A stretch of 64,000 bases of DNA from JAICQM01 sp963781555 (lineage in GTDB: Bacteria; Chloroflexota; Limnocylindria; QHBO01), in contig CAWAGB010000003.1 of the NCBI GenBank assembly GCA_963781555.1, forward strand, positions 131,093-195,092, read 5' to 3'. Below, piece after piece: positions 22,416-31,648 of the stretch (positions are counted from its first letter, which is position 1; each line of letters starts with the position of its first letter). The position numbers and the translations under genes were made by a program. Under the pieces are notes generated by a model. The model saw only the letters and a program-made list of their open reading frames with translations, was not told where the DNA came from and did no database searches.

Positions 22416-22715
22416 TCAACCGCCGGGCTTGAGGTAGCGCTGCAAGTCGGCCACGTATTTTTCGAAAGCCGCCACGCCCACCAGCGTAATGGCACAGCGC
22501 GTGAGCGGGTAGCTGCCGTTCATCTCGCGGGTCACGGTGAGGTAGTTGGCTTCTTTCAGCTTGCCCAGCTGCACGCTCAGGTTGCCGGCGGTGGCCCCGG
22601 TTTTTTCTTTGAGAAAATTGAATTCGGCCTCCCGTACGCTCAGCAGCAGGCTCATCACCGCCAGCCGCAGCTGCGAGTGCAGCAGCGGGTCGAGGTCGCT
22701 AAACGGCGCGGCCAC
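22416..22715 (-). CDS. Winged-helix DNA-binding regulator (HTH_34)
   Basis: 99 residues from the GTG at 22715. LDPLLHSQLRLAVMSLLLSV, then EAEFNFLKEKTGATAGNLSVQLGKL, then YLTVTREMNG are the winged-helix repeat of PF13601, with TGATAGNLSVQL as the recognition helix. Its start overlaps the 3' end of the membrane-protein gene by 17 bases, so the two are coupled. In Bacteroidota this pair is common: a membrane protein upstream of its own repressor. No ligand site is seen. Confidence 0.85.
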   Translation of the reverse strand: MAAPFSDLDPLLHSQLRLAVMSLLLSVREAEFNFLKEKTGATAGNLSVQLGKLKEANYLTVTREMNGSYPLTRCAITLVGVAAFEKYVADLQRYLKPGG

Positions 22716-23295
22716 GGCGGTATTGGTTTCGGAGCAGGTGCCCCGGAATGATGTAAGATACAATCAGTGCCAAGGCCAGCAGGAGCATCAACTCCGGGCC
22801 TTGCACCCAAAACGCGGCGCCGGCTAGCACCCAGGCCGCCACCCCGCCCCACAGCAACGGCGAGAACCGAAGCGCCCCCCCCGTTACGAACGTGCCCAGC
22901 CCGTAGAGGGCAATGAAGAGAATGTACCCTGGCTGGTAGCCAAACACGACCATGATGCTGAAGGCAAACGCCATGGCCACGCCCATGGCCGTCCAGAGGT
23001 AGCGCATGAAGCTGCCCACGGCGCTCACCGCGCCGGCCTGGCGCTTGCCCAGCCGCACATGGTAGAGCAGCGAGCCCACTGCGGCCAGCGGCATCAGCAC
23101 GGCCCACGGCCACCACGCCGGGCCGTAGCCGGTTTGTTGCAAAGCGTAGCTGCTCAGTGCGGCCACAGCCACCACCCAGCCCCACCACAGCAGGTCGAAG
23201 GAGTTGTCGCTCAGGTCTTGTTTGGCAGCCTGAATCATTTGCTGGATGATTTGCAGGCTTTCGGTGCCGGTCAGGGGCTTGTCGGTGGCTTCCAT
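22699..23295 (-). CDS. Multi-pass membrane protein, partner of the winged-helix regulator
   Basis: 198 residues from MEATDKPLTGTESLQ at 23295. An N-terminal soluble helix (LQIIQQMIQAAKQDLSDNSFDLLWWGW) leads into about five to six hydrophobic helices (VVAVAALSSYALQQ, WAVLMPLAAVGSL, FMRYLWTAMGVAMAFAFSIMVVFGY, FIALYGLGTF, WVLAGAAFWV, LMLLLALALIVSYIIPG). I do not recognise a named family, but this layout with a downstream HTH_34 gene is frequent in the phylum. The start is preceded by a good Bacteroidota promoter at 23328-23359. Confidence 0.8.
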   Translation of the reverse strand: MEATDKPLTGTESLQIIQQMIQAAKQDLSDNSFDLLWWGWVVAVAALSSYALQQTGYGPAWWPWAVLMPLAAVGSLLYHVRLGKRQAGAVSAVGSFMRYLWTAMGVAMAFAFSIMVVFGYQPGYILFIALYGLGTFVTGGALRFSPLLWGGVAAWVLAGAAFWVQGPELMLLLALALIVSYIIPGHLLRNQYRRGRAV

Positions 23296-23327
23296 GGATG
23301 CAGAAATGAATGAGGTGAATAATAAAT

Positions 23328-23359
23328 CAAATGTAAAGTAGTTTATATTATAAATCAAA
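23328..23359 (-). promoter_or_regulatory. Bacteroidota-type promoter (TTTG / TAnnTTTG)
   Basis: Minus strand: TTTG (23356-23359), 20 bases, TACATTTG (23328-23335), matching -33 TTG and -7 TAnnTTTG of the Bacteroidota primary sigma factor. AT-rich surroundings. It serves the membrane protein/HTH pair. The rest of the 23,296-23,675 gap holds a palindromic repeat. Confidence 0.7.
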
Positions 23360-23420
23360 TCATGTTGCAAACTTTTTTATCAGATTTTTTTTTTGTTGGC
23401 CTTATCTGAGAATAATTGCC

Positions 23421-23515
23421 CGTCATGCCGAGCGTAGCCGGGGCACCTCGCGAGCAGCGGTCCCTCATCGGTGCAACAGGTAGAGCGAGCTGCCCCGGGT
23501 GCGCTCGGCACGACG
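23421..23515. repeat. Intergenic palindromic element 2
   Basis: Outer arms CGTCATGCCGAGCG and CGCTCGGCACGACGG pair imperfectly, then GGGGCA/TGCCCC and CTCGC/GCGAG. The outer word resembles that of the element at 19103-19202, so both probably belong to one repeat family. Confidence 0.6.
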
Positions 23516-23675
23516 GCCTTGGGGCGGCTTTTTGGCTTGCGTGAGGTTTTCGGATAGGCCTGGGCTCTGAGGCGTCGGGGTGTCTGGTTCGCCCGCGGCG
23601 GTTCGTTGGGTTTGCTGGCACGATGCCGTGTATCTTTAACACCAAAACTCCCCCTTCCTTTTATTCTGACTCCGC

Positions 23676-24959
23676 ATGAATACCAAGTTGCGCCTCATCA
23701 TACTGAGTTTCCTACAATTCTTTATCTGGGGCTCCTGGTTGATAACGATTGGGGCGTATTGGTTTCAGACGAAAGAGTGGTCGGGGACGCAGTTTGGGGC
23801 CATTTTTTCGACCATGGGCATTGCGTCCATCTTCATGCCCTCGCTCATGGGCATCGTGGCCGATAAGTACGTGAACGCGGAGAAACTCTACGGCATCCTG
23901 CACATTCTGGGCGGTGTCACCCTGTGTACCATTCCGTTGGTCGACGACCCCGGCGTGTTCTTTTGGGTCATTCTGCTGAACATGATATTCTACATGCCCA
24001 CGCTGTCGCTGTCCATCGCGGTGTCGTTTTCGGTGCTCAAAACCCAGGCCCTCGACGTGGTGAAGGACTACCCGCCCATTCGCGTGTGGGGCACCATTGG
24101 CTTCATTGTGGCCATGTGGACGGTGAGTTTGCTGGGCATCGAGAAATCGGCCAGCCAGTTTTACGTGGCCGCCGGCGCGGCCTTTGTGCTGGGCATCTAC
24201 TCCTTCACGCTGCCCAAGTGCCCGCCCCAGTCCACCAACACGTCCAGCCAGGGCTTGCTGGAAGTACTGGGCCTCAAGTCGTTTGCCATTTTGCGCGACC
24301 GTAAAATGCTCACCTTTTTCCTGTTTGCGCTATTGCTGGGGGCCGCGTTGCAGCTCACCAACGCCTACGGCGACACCTTCCTGCACGATTTCGACAAGAC
24401 CCCGGCCTACCGCGACACGCTTACCGTGAAGTACCCGGCCATCATCATGTCCATCTCGCAGATTTCGGAGACGCTGTTTATTCTGGCCATTCCGTTTTTC
24501 CTGCGCCGCTTCGGTATCAAGCAGGTCATGCTATTCAGCATGATTGCCTGGGTGCTGCGCTTCGGGCTGTTTGCCTACGGCAACCCCGGCGAGGGCCTCT
24601 GGATGATTATTGTTTCCTGCATCGTGTACGGCATGGCGTTCGACTTCTTCAACATCTCCGGCTCGCTGTTCGTCGAAACCCAAACCCAGCCCAGCATTCG
24701 GGCTAGCGCGCAAGGCTTGTTTATGATGATGACCAACGGCTTCGGGGCCGTGCTGGGCAGTTCGCTGAGCGGCGTCATCATTCAGGAATACTTCACCGAC
24801 GCCGGCGGCGCCAAGGACTGGCAGGGCATCTGGCTCACGTTTGCCGCCTATGCGCTGGCCATTGCCGTGCTGTTTATCATCTTTTTCAAGCACACCCACA
24901 GCACCGAGCCCGTGGAAGAAGCCCAGCCCGAAGGCTTGCTTTCGGTGGAACAAGCCTAG
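23676..24959 (+). CDS. Nucleoside:H+ symporter, NupG-type MFS transporter
   Basis: 427 residues, intact, with about 12 helices. Family segments of PF03825: FLQFFIWGSWLITIGAYW at the N-terminus, SIFMPSLMGIVADKYVNAEKLYGILHI, YPPIRVWGTIGFIVAMWTV, and FFNISGSLFVETQTQPSIRASAQGLFMMMTNGFG. It imports nucleosides by proton symport across the inner membrane. Codon use is like the neighbours. A TATCTTTA upstream of the start is a poor match to the -7 box. It ends in a terminator at 25010-25038. Confidence 0.92.
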   Translation: MNTKLRLIILSFLQFFIWGSWLITIGAYWFQTKEWSGTQFGAIFSTMGIASIFMPSLMGIVADKYVNAEKLYGILHILGGVTLCTIPLVDDPGVFFWVILLNMIFYMPTLSLSIAVSFSVLKTQALDVVKDYPPIRVWGTIGFIVAMWTVSLLGIEKSASQFYVAAGAAFVLGIYSFTLPKCPPQSTNTSSQGLLEVLGLKSFAILRDRKMLTFFLFALLLGAALQLTNAYGDTFLHDFDKTPAYRDTLTVKYPAIIMSISQISETLFILAIPFFLRRFGIKQVMLFSMIAWVLRFGLFAYGNPGEGLWMIIVSCIVYGMAFDFFNISGSLFVETQTQPSIRASAQGLFMMMTNGFGAVLGSSLSGVIIQEYFTDAGGAKDWQGIWLTFAAYALAIAVLFIIFFKHTHSTEPVEEAQPEGLLSVEQA

Positions 24960-25009
24960 CGCACCCCAGCGGCGCGCTGCTGCGGCTGCCGTTGTACCCC
25001 TGCTACTAC

Positions 25010-25038
25010 AAAAAGCCCCGCCATTCGCGGGGCTTTTT
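25010..25038. terminator. Bidirectional terminator
   Basis: AAAAAGCCCCGC, CATTC loop, GCGGGGCTTTTT; arms are exact complements with A/T runs on both sides. Confidence 0.9.
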
Positions 25039-25140
25039 TATGGGGCTGCCCTTGCCCTTGGTGCTGGCAGCATAGCCCAGGCCGTTGGATTGGATGCAAT
25101 ACGCCTTGTAGTCAGCAAGTAAGCAAGTAAGCTGAAGCGG

Positions 25141-25170
25141 TTGCTTTCCCGGCGGTAACGTGTATTTTTG
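25141..25170 (+). promoter_or_regulatory. Bacteroidota-type promoter of the AAA gene
   Basis: TTG at 25141-25143, a 19-base spacer, and TATTTTTG at 25163-25170, a full match to TAnnTTTG. The start codon is at 25189. Confidence 0.7.
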
Positions 25171-25188
25171 AGTTTGACAGCATACGGC

Positions 25189-26289
25189 ATGAAGAAACCC
25201 TTGCCACCAGTGGCACCCCCCAACCTTTCTCAAACCTTCGAGCGCGACGGCTATTTCCAACCCGTTTCCTGGTTTTACGCGGCGTTTGGCGTGCTGCCGC
25301 GCCGCGAGATTTACCAGTTGGCCAGCGCCGAGTCGCGGCAAACCGTGCTCACCGCGCTGGCCAAGACCCACGACCTGGAGGCCTGCACCGTGGCCCATGC
25401 CGTGTATCTCGACAAGAAGGGCAAAGCGCCCGACATCAGCCATTACGCCCTGAACCTGGCGCCGCACCTGCTGCTCTGGTTCTACGAGCGCGGCACCTAC
25501 GGCGACCGCGCCGGCCAGCTGTTCTTCTCCCCCCAAACCGACCCCCAGCAGCTGGCGCTGGCCCAGGCGCTGCTGGTGGCCGAGCTGGACACCGGCAAGC
25601 TGGAGCACGACCGCATTCAGGTGCTGCGGCTGGCTTTCGGCGAGCTGGAGTTTTCGCCGCTGCCCATCAAAATCCCCGCCCTGGACCTGGCCCTCAACTA
25701 CAACGACGACCTGCTGCCGGCCCACGACGCCATTCTCAAGCGCCTGCAGCAGCCCGACGACAAGGGCATCATCATTCTGCACGGCCCGCCCGGCACCGGC
25801 AAAACCAGCTACATCCGCCACCTCTGCGGCCTCACCGACAAGCCCAAGCTATTCATTCCGCCCAACCTGGCCACCCGCATCGCCGACCCGGAGTTCATCA
25901 ACCTGCTGCACGACAACACCAACTCCATCCTGCTCATCGAGGACGCCGAGGAGCTGCTGGCCAAGCGCGACGGCTACGGCGGCAACGCCGTGAGCAACCT
26001 GCTGAACCTCTCCGACGGCCTGCTCTCCGACGGCTTCCACATCCAGATTATCTGCACCTTCAACGCCGAGCTGGCCCGCATCGACAAGGCCCTGCTGCGC
26101 AAGGGCCGCCTCATTGCCTCCTACCGCTTCGAGGCCCTGGAGATTGAAAAAGCCCAGGCCCTGGCCACCAGCCTGGGCCAAACCGAACCCGTGCTGGAGC
26201 CCACTGCTCTGGCCGACATTTATAACCGCGACAAAACCGACTTCATCAGCGAAGCCAAGACGCCCGGCCGAATCGGTTTCAGCCGCTGA
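25189..26289 (+). CDS. AAA-family ATPase with unknown N-terminal domain
   Basis: 366 residues, intact. The first about 170 residues (ERDGYFQPVSWFYAAFGVLPR, SHYALNLAPHLLLWFYERG) form a domain I do not recognise. The C-terminal half is an AAA module: Walker A GPPGTGKTSY at about residue 199, Walker B ILLIEDAEELL at about 246, sensor 1 ICTFNAEL and an Arg finger candidate in LLRKGRLIASYRF. It resembles the BCS1-like/AAA 'DUF' ATPases found singly in Bacteroidota. The start is chosen for MKKPLPPV, preceded by a good promoter. Substrate unknown. Confidence 0.82.
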   Translation: MKKPLPPVAPPNLSQTFERDGYFQPVSWFYAAFGVLPRREIYQLASAESRQTVLTALAKTHDLEACTVAHAVYLDKKGKAPDISHYALNLAPHLLLWFYERGTYGDRAGQLFFSPQTDPQQLALAQALLVAELDTGKLEHDRIQVLRLAFGELEFSPLPIKIPALDLALNYNDDLLPAHDAILKRLQQPDDKGIIILHGPPGTGKTSYIRHLCGLTDKPKLFIPPNLATRIADPEFINLLHDNTNSILLIEDAEELLAKRDGYGGNAVSNLLNLSDGLLSDGFHIQIICTFNAELARIDKALLRKGRLIASYRFEALEIEKAQALATSLGQTEPVLEPTALADIYNRDKTDFISEAKTPGRIGFSR

Positions 26290-26341
26290 ACGGAGGCTCG
26301 TCGATACAAAATTGGTACAAAAAAAGTACGTCTTTGGCACA

Positions 26342-26384
26342 AAGAAAAAGCCCGCTCTGCAGTGCGCAGAGCGGGCTTTTTCTT
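26342..26384. terminator. Bidirectional terminator between AAA gene and ndk
   Basis: Arms 26342-26360 and 26366-26384 are exact complements (AAGCCCGCTCTGC/GCAGAGCGGGCTT core) with A and T runs at the two ends. Confidence 0.9.
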
Positions 26385-26413
26385 GTAAAAGCGCAAGGTA
26401 ATGCGCTTTATGC

Positions 26414-26824
26414 TTACTTCGAGCCGAAGAAGAAATCAGCTTCGATTTGGGCGTTCTCATCGGAGTCGGAGCCGTGCACGGCGTTGGCTTCGATGCTCTT
26501 GGCGTACTTCTTCCGGATGGTGCCGTCGGCCGCCTGGGCGGGGTTGGTAGCGCCGATGAGGGTGCGGAAATCAGCTACGGCGTTGTCTTTCTCCAGCACG
26601 GCAGCCACGATGGGGCCGCTCGACATGTACTTCACCAGGTCGTTGTAGAAAGGACGCTCGGCGTGCACGGCGTAGAACTGGCCCGCGCGCTCGGCGGTGA
26701 GGTTGATTTTCTGGAGTTCCACAATGCGGAAGCCGCCTTCTTCCATCATGTGCAGGATGCCACCGATGTGGTTTTCCTGTACGGCGTCGGGCTTAATCAT
26801 CGTGAATGTGCGGTTGGTGGCCAT
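26414..26824 (-). CDS. ndk: Nucleoside diphosphate kinase
   Basis: 136 residues, intact. TFTMIKPDAVQENHIGGILHMMEEGGF at the N-terminus, ERPFYNDLVKYMSSGPIVAAVLEKDNAV, and the phosphohistidine in EANAVHGSDSDENA. It transfers phosphate from ATP to NDPs and works as a tetramer or hexamer in the cytoplasm. The start MATNRTFTM is the expected one. A TAGTTTTG promoter lies upstream. Confidence 0.96.
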   Translation of the reverse strand: MATNRTFTMIKPDAVQENHIGGILHMMEEGGFRIVELQKINLTAERAGQFYAVHAERPFYNDLVKYMSSGPIVAAVLEKDNAVADFRTLIGATNPAQAADGTIRKKYAKSIEANAVHGSDSDENAQIEADFFFGSK

Positions 26825-26865
26825 GGCGGGGGGGGTATTCGAATAAAAATGAAGTGTTGAAAGGG

Positions 26866-26896
26866 CAAAACTACCACATCCCTAGCCAGCACCCAA
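26866..26896 (-). promoter_or_regulatory. Bacteroidota-type promoter of ndk
   Basis: Minus strand TAGTTTTG at 26866-26873; a TTG lies at 26894-26896, 20 bases upstream. The rest of the 26,897-27,195 gap shows no gene or clear signal. Confidence 0.55.
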
Positions 26897-27195
26897 CCCC
26901 AGGTCCCTCGGTGGCCCGGCCCGGCGGGCCCAAGCCAACACCTCTTTTGCGCCGCCGCTATTTTTTATTGGCCGGGCGCAAATGGAAAATTTAGCCCTTG
27001 CTTCTCCCCCACGAAAGCCGGTATTGGCGGATAAACCGCTTTTTCACCCGGAAAGCAGCCGGCGTCATTCGTCGGTTTCAGGCGAACCTTCCGGGGGGCC
27101 ACGGCTGTTAAGAAAAGATTTCTTCCGACTTTTGCCGCCCGATTTCTTCGTAAGCCACCGGCCCTTAGTTTCTTTCAGGACCAATCCCGTTGTCG

Positions 27196-28243
27196 ATGTC
27201 CAATCCCATTTCCGCCCTGCAAACGCTGTTTGCCCAGCCCCGGCAGGTTGTCATCACCACCCACCACAAGCCCGACGCCGACGCGCTGGGCTCGTCGCTG
27301 GCCTGGGCCGGGTACCTCAAGCAAAAAGGCCACCACGTGACGGTGGTTACGCCTTCCGACTACCCCGCCTTCCTCAACTGGATGGAGGGCAACGACGAAG
27401 TGGTGGTGTACGACAAGCGCCAGAACGACCGCCAGGTGCGCGACCTCATTGCCCGCGCCGAAGTCATCTGCTGCCTCGACTTCAGCTGCCTGGGCCGCAT
27501 CAACGAGCTGGGCGAGTACGTGCGCCAGGCCAGCGGCACCAAGGTGCTCGTCGACCACCACCAGGAGCCCGAGGACTTTGCCGACATCGTTTTTTCGGTG
27601 CCCACGGCCGCGGCCACGGCCGAGCTGATTTTTGAAATCATCCGCGACCTGGGCGACCAGGACCTCATCACCAAGGGCATTGGCGAGGCGCTGTACGCGG
27701 GCATTATGACCGACACGGGCTCGTTCCGCCACCCCAGCACCTCGCGCAACGTGCACCTCATCATTGCCGAGCTGCTGAAGGTCGAACATCGACCTCTCGT
27801 CGGTGCACCGCCGCATCTACGACTCGCACTCCGAAATCCGGCTGCGCTTCCTGGGCTTTGTGCTCAAGGATAAGCTGGTGGTGAACCGCGAGTTCAACAC
27901 GGCCTACATCGCCATCACGCAGGACGAGCTGCGCCAGTACGAAAGCAAAACCGGCGACACCGAAGGCCTGGTCAACTACGCGCTGAGCATCGAGGGCATT
28001 GGGTTTGCCGCCGTGTTCATCGACCGCGGCGTGGCCGTCAAAATTTCTTTCCGCTCGGTGGGCAACTTCTCGGTGAGCGACTTTTCGCGCCGTCATTTCG
28101 ACGGCGGCGGCCACCACAACGCGGCCGGCGGCATCAGCTACGAGCCGCTGGATGCAACGGTGGAGCGCTTCCTGGGCATCTTGCCCGAGTATAAGGAGCA
28201 GCTCACGGGCGTGCCCGCCGCCGTAGCGCCGCCAGTGGCGTAA
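27196..28243 (+). CDS. DHH/DHHA1 phosphoesterase (NrnA/GdpP-like), frameshifted
   Basis: Start MSNPISALQTLFAQP. DHH motifs: THHKPDADALGSSLA, CLDFSCLGR and LVDHHQEPEDFAD, then the C-terminal DHHA1 block with GGGHHNAAGGIS. It is a stand-alone bifunctional oligoribonuclease/pAp phosphatase or cyclic-dinucleotide phosphodiesterase type, about 348 residues. Frames change near 27,780-27,803, between EHRPLV and HRRIYDSHSE, by one base. It is followed directly by the FKBP cluster; the last codon overlaps a TAACTTTG at 28241-28248 that could be that cluster's -7 box. Confidence 0.85.
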
Positions 28244-28281
28244 CTTTGAACCGTATTCGATTCTTCACTTCTTCTATTTTC

Positions 28282-29329
28282 ATGCGTTTTTCCTCCCGCT
28301 CCTGCGCGGCAGCTGGCCCTGGCGGCCGGCGTGCTGGGCTTCGCTTCCCTCACCGCCTGCAACAAAGGCGGTGGCGATTTTGCCAAAACCAAGTCTGGCA
28401 TCGAGTACAAGATTTTCAAGAAAGTCGGCAACGGCTACGAGCGGCGCGAAATCGGCCCCGATGGCGACCCGACCTACAAAGACCGGGTGGGCAAGTTGCT
28501 GCTGGGCCACATGCGCTACACCACCGGCAAGGACTCGGTGCTGCAGAACACCCGCCGCGACGTGGGCATGCCCGTGCCCCTGCCCCTGCAGGAGCTGAAG
28601 CAGAAAGGCGCCCCCGACGAGGCCCTGTCCTTGCTGCAGCCCGGCGACAGCGGCGTGTTCCGCTTCCAGGTCGACTCGCTCATCAAGCCCAAGTCGGGCC
28701 AGCCGGTGCCGCCGTTCCTGCGCCGCGGCGGCAACGTGGTGATGATGTACGTGGCCACCACGCCCAAGCTCATCACCCAGGAAGAAGCCCAGGCCATGCA
28801 GCCCGAGCTGCAGAAGCGCGCCATGGCTGCCCAAATGAAGCAGCGCATGGCCTCGCCCGAGTACGCCAAGCAGATGCAGGAGCAGAAGGACGCCCAGGCC
28901 AAAGCGATGGCCGACGCCCGAAGTACAGGCCCAGCTGAAAAAGGACGACGCCGTGCTGCAGGACTACATCAAGAAAAACAACCTGACCGTGCAGAAAACG
29001 CCCTCGGGCATCTACTACCAGGTACTGAAGCCCGGCACCGGCCCCAACGCCCAAGCCCGGCCAGACGGTGAGCGTGAACTACAACGGCACGCTGCTCAGC
29101 GGCAAGGAGTTTGACTCGTCGGACAAAGCCGGCAAGCCCATTGAGTTCCCCATCGGCCAGGGCGCCGTGATTCCGGGCTGGGACGAAGGCATTGCCCTGC
29201 TCAACAAGGGCAGCCGCGCCATCCTGCTCATTCCCTCGTCGCTGGCCTACGGGCACGCGCGGTGCCGGCGCCGACATTCCCGCCAACGCGCCCCTGCGCT
29301 TCGAAGTGGAACTGGTTGACGTTCAATAG
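28282..29329 (+). CDS. FKBP-type peptidyl-prolyl isomerase, two-part lipoprotein 1, frameshifted
   Basis: Signal and lipobox: LALAAGVLGFASLTAC (in the second frame), then CNKGGGDFAKTKSGIEYKIFKKVGNG. The first half is a long unusual domain with EIGPDGDPTYKDRVGKLLLGHM, RRDVGMPVPLPLQELKQKG and QPVPPFLRRGGNVVMMYVATTPK. The second half is a classic FKBP: TVSVNYNGTLLSGKEFDSS, IEFPIGQGAVIPGWDEGIALLNKGSRAILLIPSSLAYG, then PANAPLRFEVELVDVQ in the restored frame. It folds outer-membrane or periplasmic proteins. At least four indels. It is the first of four related genes. A terminator follows at 29347-29406. Confidence 0.85.
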
Positions 29330-29346
29330 ACCTTGTTAAATTTCTG

Positions 29347-29406
29347 ATTCCGGCCAACGGGCGGCGCGGCATAGCTGCCCGGGCTCCGTTGGCCGGAATT
29401 TTTTTA
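29347..29406 (+). terminator. Terminator after FKBP 1
   Basis: ATTCCGGCCAACGG (29347-29360) pairs with CCGTTGGCCGGAAT (29386-29399), followed by seven T's. It separates FKBP 1 from FKBP 2. Confidence 0.85.
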
Positions 29407-29421
29407 GCCCCTCTCGCCGTG

Positions 29422-30019
29422 ATGAAAAATCTCCTGCTCCGTTCGCGCTACCTGCTGCTGGCTGCTGGCCTGCTGCTGGCTGCCCCGGCCCTGTGGAGCT
29501 GCAACTCCGAAACCACTACCAGAAGTCGGTGCGCCAGCACGAAGAGCAGATGAAGCGTCATCGACGAGGACACCATTCGCAACTACTTCGCCGCAACCAG
29601 CTACTCACCAAGCTACCCGCACCAATTCCGGCCTGTACGTGGTGAACCTGGCTGACGAGCCCAGGGCACGCCGGTAACAGCGGGCAAGCAGGTGCGCCTG
29701 AAGTACCTGGGCCGCTTTCTGAGCAATGGCGCGCACCCCGAGTCGTCGGGCTACCCGGCTTCGAGGGCGACGCGAGCTTCCCGGCGGCAGCTATTTTCGA
29801 TAACTCCGCCGACAACCACTCCGCCTGCGGCTGCGTGGTGTTCACGGCTGGCAGCGGCACCATTGCCGGTTTCAACGAAGGCCTGCTGCTGATGCGCCAA
29901 GGCGACCGCAAGCTGTTGCTGCATTCCCTCGCAGCTGGCCTACGGGCCCAGCGGCAACGCCGGTGCCGTTCCGCCCGATGCGGCCCTGCTGTTTGACATA
30001 GAAGTTCTCGAGCGTTTAA
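29422..30019 (+). CDS. FKBP-type isomerase 2, short lipoprotein, frameshifted
   Basis: Start MKNLLLRSRYLLLAAG with the lipobox LWSC. The FKBP domain is seen in pieces: VRLKYLGRFLSNG, CGCVVFTAGSGTIAGFNEGLLLMRQGDRKLLL, then EVLSV at the end in yet another frame. The spot where FKBP 1 has IPGWDEG reads IAGFNEG, so the aromatic Trp of the pocket is replaced by Phe. Repeated indels prevent a continuous frame. Probable periplasmic isomerase, GldI-like. Confidence 0.7.
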
Positions 30020-30049
30020 TAACAGGCATTCCGTGGCAAAGCGCTAGCC

Positions 30050-30539
30050 TTGGTCGCTGTGAAGCGTGGCGTGGCCTGCGTGCTGTTGCTGGCCGCTACG
30101 GCCGCCAGCGGCAGGAAGCGCCCAAACGCCAGCCGTGCCGGCTACGCCCACGGCCCCGCCCGACTGGCTCCGACACCGCGCGCCTCGTCCCGCAGCTCAC
30201 GCCGGGCGGGGTGCGCTTTGTGTTTCGTGAGCGGGGCACTGGGCCGTTGGCCCAGCCCGGCAGCCGCGTGGCCGTGCGCTACACCGGCTTTCTGCCCGAT
30301 GGCCACATCTTCGACGCCACGGCAGCCTCCGGGCGGGCCGCTGCGCTTCCGGGTAGGCCGCGGCGAGGTCATTCCGGGCTGGGACGAGCTGCTCCTGCTG
30401 TTGCCCGCGGGCTCGCGGGTGCGGGCCTGGATTCCGGCCGCGCTGGCCTACGGCGCCAGCCGGCGTGCCCGACCCCGACGATGACGCCGCTTACCTCATT
30501 CCGCCCAACACCGAACTGGTTTTTGAGCTGGAGGTGTGA
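30050..30539 (+). CDS. FKBP-type isomerase 3, short, frameshifted
   Basis: Readable pieces: GVRFVFRERGTGPLAQPGSRVAVRYTGFLPDGHIFDAT, GRGEVIPGWDELLLLLPAGSRVRAWIPAALAYG and the end PPNTELVFELEV with TGA at 30537. These are the FKBP strands with the conserved IPGWDE. The start is unclear; TTG 30050 is the first usable codon. It lacks the extra N-terminal domain of FKBP 1 and 4. At least two indels. Confidence 0.7.
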
Positions 30540-30594
30540 GCGTGCGCTAAGCATCGTTCAGCTTCCGGCTGCCTGATTTCTTACTTCTATCCTC

Positions 30595-31560
30595 ATGCGA
30601 AATACTTTTTCTGCGGCGCCGTTCTGCGCTTTGTTCGGCTAGCCGCAGCCGGCACTGGCGCAGGCCCCGGCCGCCGATTTTGCCCGCCTGCCCAGCGGGC
30701 ACCGAGTACCGCCTGTTTCGCAAAGACGCCGCCGGGCGCTACCAGCCCCGCCGCTGGCGCCCTACCGATGCGCCCTACGCCAGCCGCGCCGGCCAGATTC
30801 TGACCGTGTTTATGGAATTTCGCACCGGCCGCGACTCGGTGCTCATGAAATCGCGCCTCATGCAGCCCACTGCCCAGCCCGTGGCCCTGCCGCGCAGACC
30901 CGCCCGCGGCGGCCTCGAAGAAGCCCTGGGCACTGCTGCTGCCCGGCGACAGCGCCGTGTTCCGCTTCCCGGCCGATACCGTATTTGCCAAAACGTTCCG
31001 CCAGCCCGTGCCGCCCTTTCTGCGCAAAGCCGGCAATACGCTGATGGTGTTGGCCAGCGCCCGTGAACTGCTGACGCATGGCCGAAATGACGGCCCGCCA
31101 GCAGCAAGCTGCAGGCCGAATACGCTGAAGCAGGCCGAAGCCGCTGCCGCGGCCCAAACCGTGCCAAAGACAACGCCCAGATTCAGGCCTACCTGAAAAA
31201 GAACAAGCTGGTGGCCAAGAAAACGGCCGGCGGCACCTACTACATCATCACCCGAGCCCGGCACGGGCCTGCCGCCCAAAAGGGCCAGACCGTGCAGCGT
31301 ACTGTACCGCGGCACCGTGCTGGCCACGGGCAAGGAGTTCGACTCGTCGGCCAAGCACGGCAACGAGCCCATTTCCTTTCGCCCTGGGCGCGGGCCAGGT
31401 TATCAGGGCTGGGACCAGGGCATTGCCATGCTCCCCAAAGGCAGCAAAGCCATGCTGCTCATTCCCTCGCCCCTGGCCTACGGCGCGCGCGGCGCCGGGG
31501 CCGACATTCCGCGCCAACGCCGTGCTGCGCTTCGAAGTGGAGTTAGTAGACTTTAAATAA
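30595..31560 (+). CDS. FKBP-type isomerase 4, two-part paralogue of FKBP 1, frameshifted
   Basis: Start ATG 30595. PAGTEYRLFRKDAAGRYQPRRW, RTGRDSVLMKSRLMQP and RQPVPPFLRKAGNTLMVLASA match FKBP 1's unusual first domain piece by piece. The FKBP half is ATGKEFDSSAKHGNEPISF, GWDQGIAMLPKGSKAMLLIPS and RFEVELVDFK to TAA at 31558. So FKBP 1 and 4 are tandem duplicates with the two short genes between them. Many single-base indels. Role likely periplasmic protein folding. Confidence 0.75.
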
Positions 31561-31648
31561 GCTGCAGCTTAGCCTGTTTGCTAAAAGTCAAGGCCGTGCC
31601 GGTGCTTTGGCCACTACCATGGCGCCTGCTCACCTGCACGGCCGCCAG

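Noticed and set aside
28282..31560. Programmed frameshifting or pseudogene decay in the FKBP cluster
   Set aside because: Indels are scattered and not at slippery sites, and they also break essential genes nearby (recO, rodA, tadA), so sequencing error is simpler.
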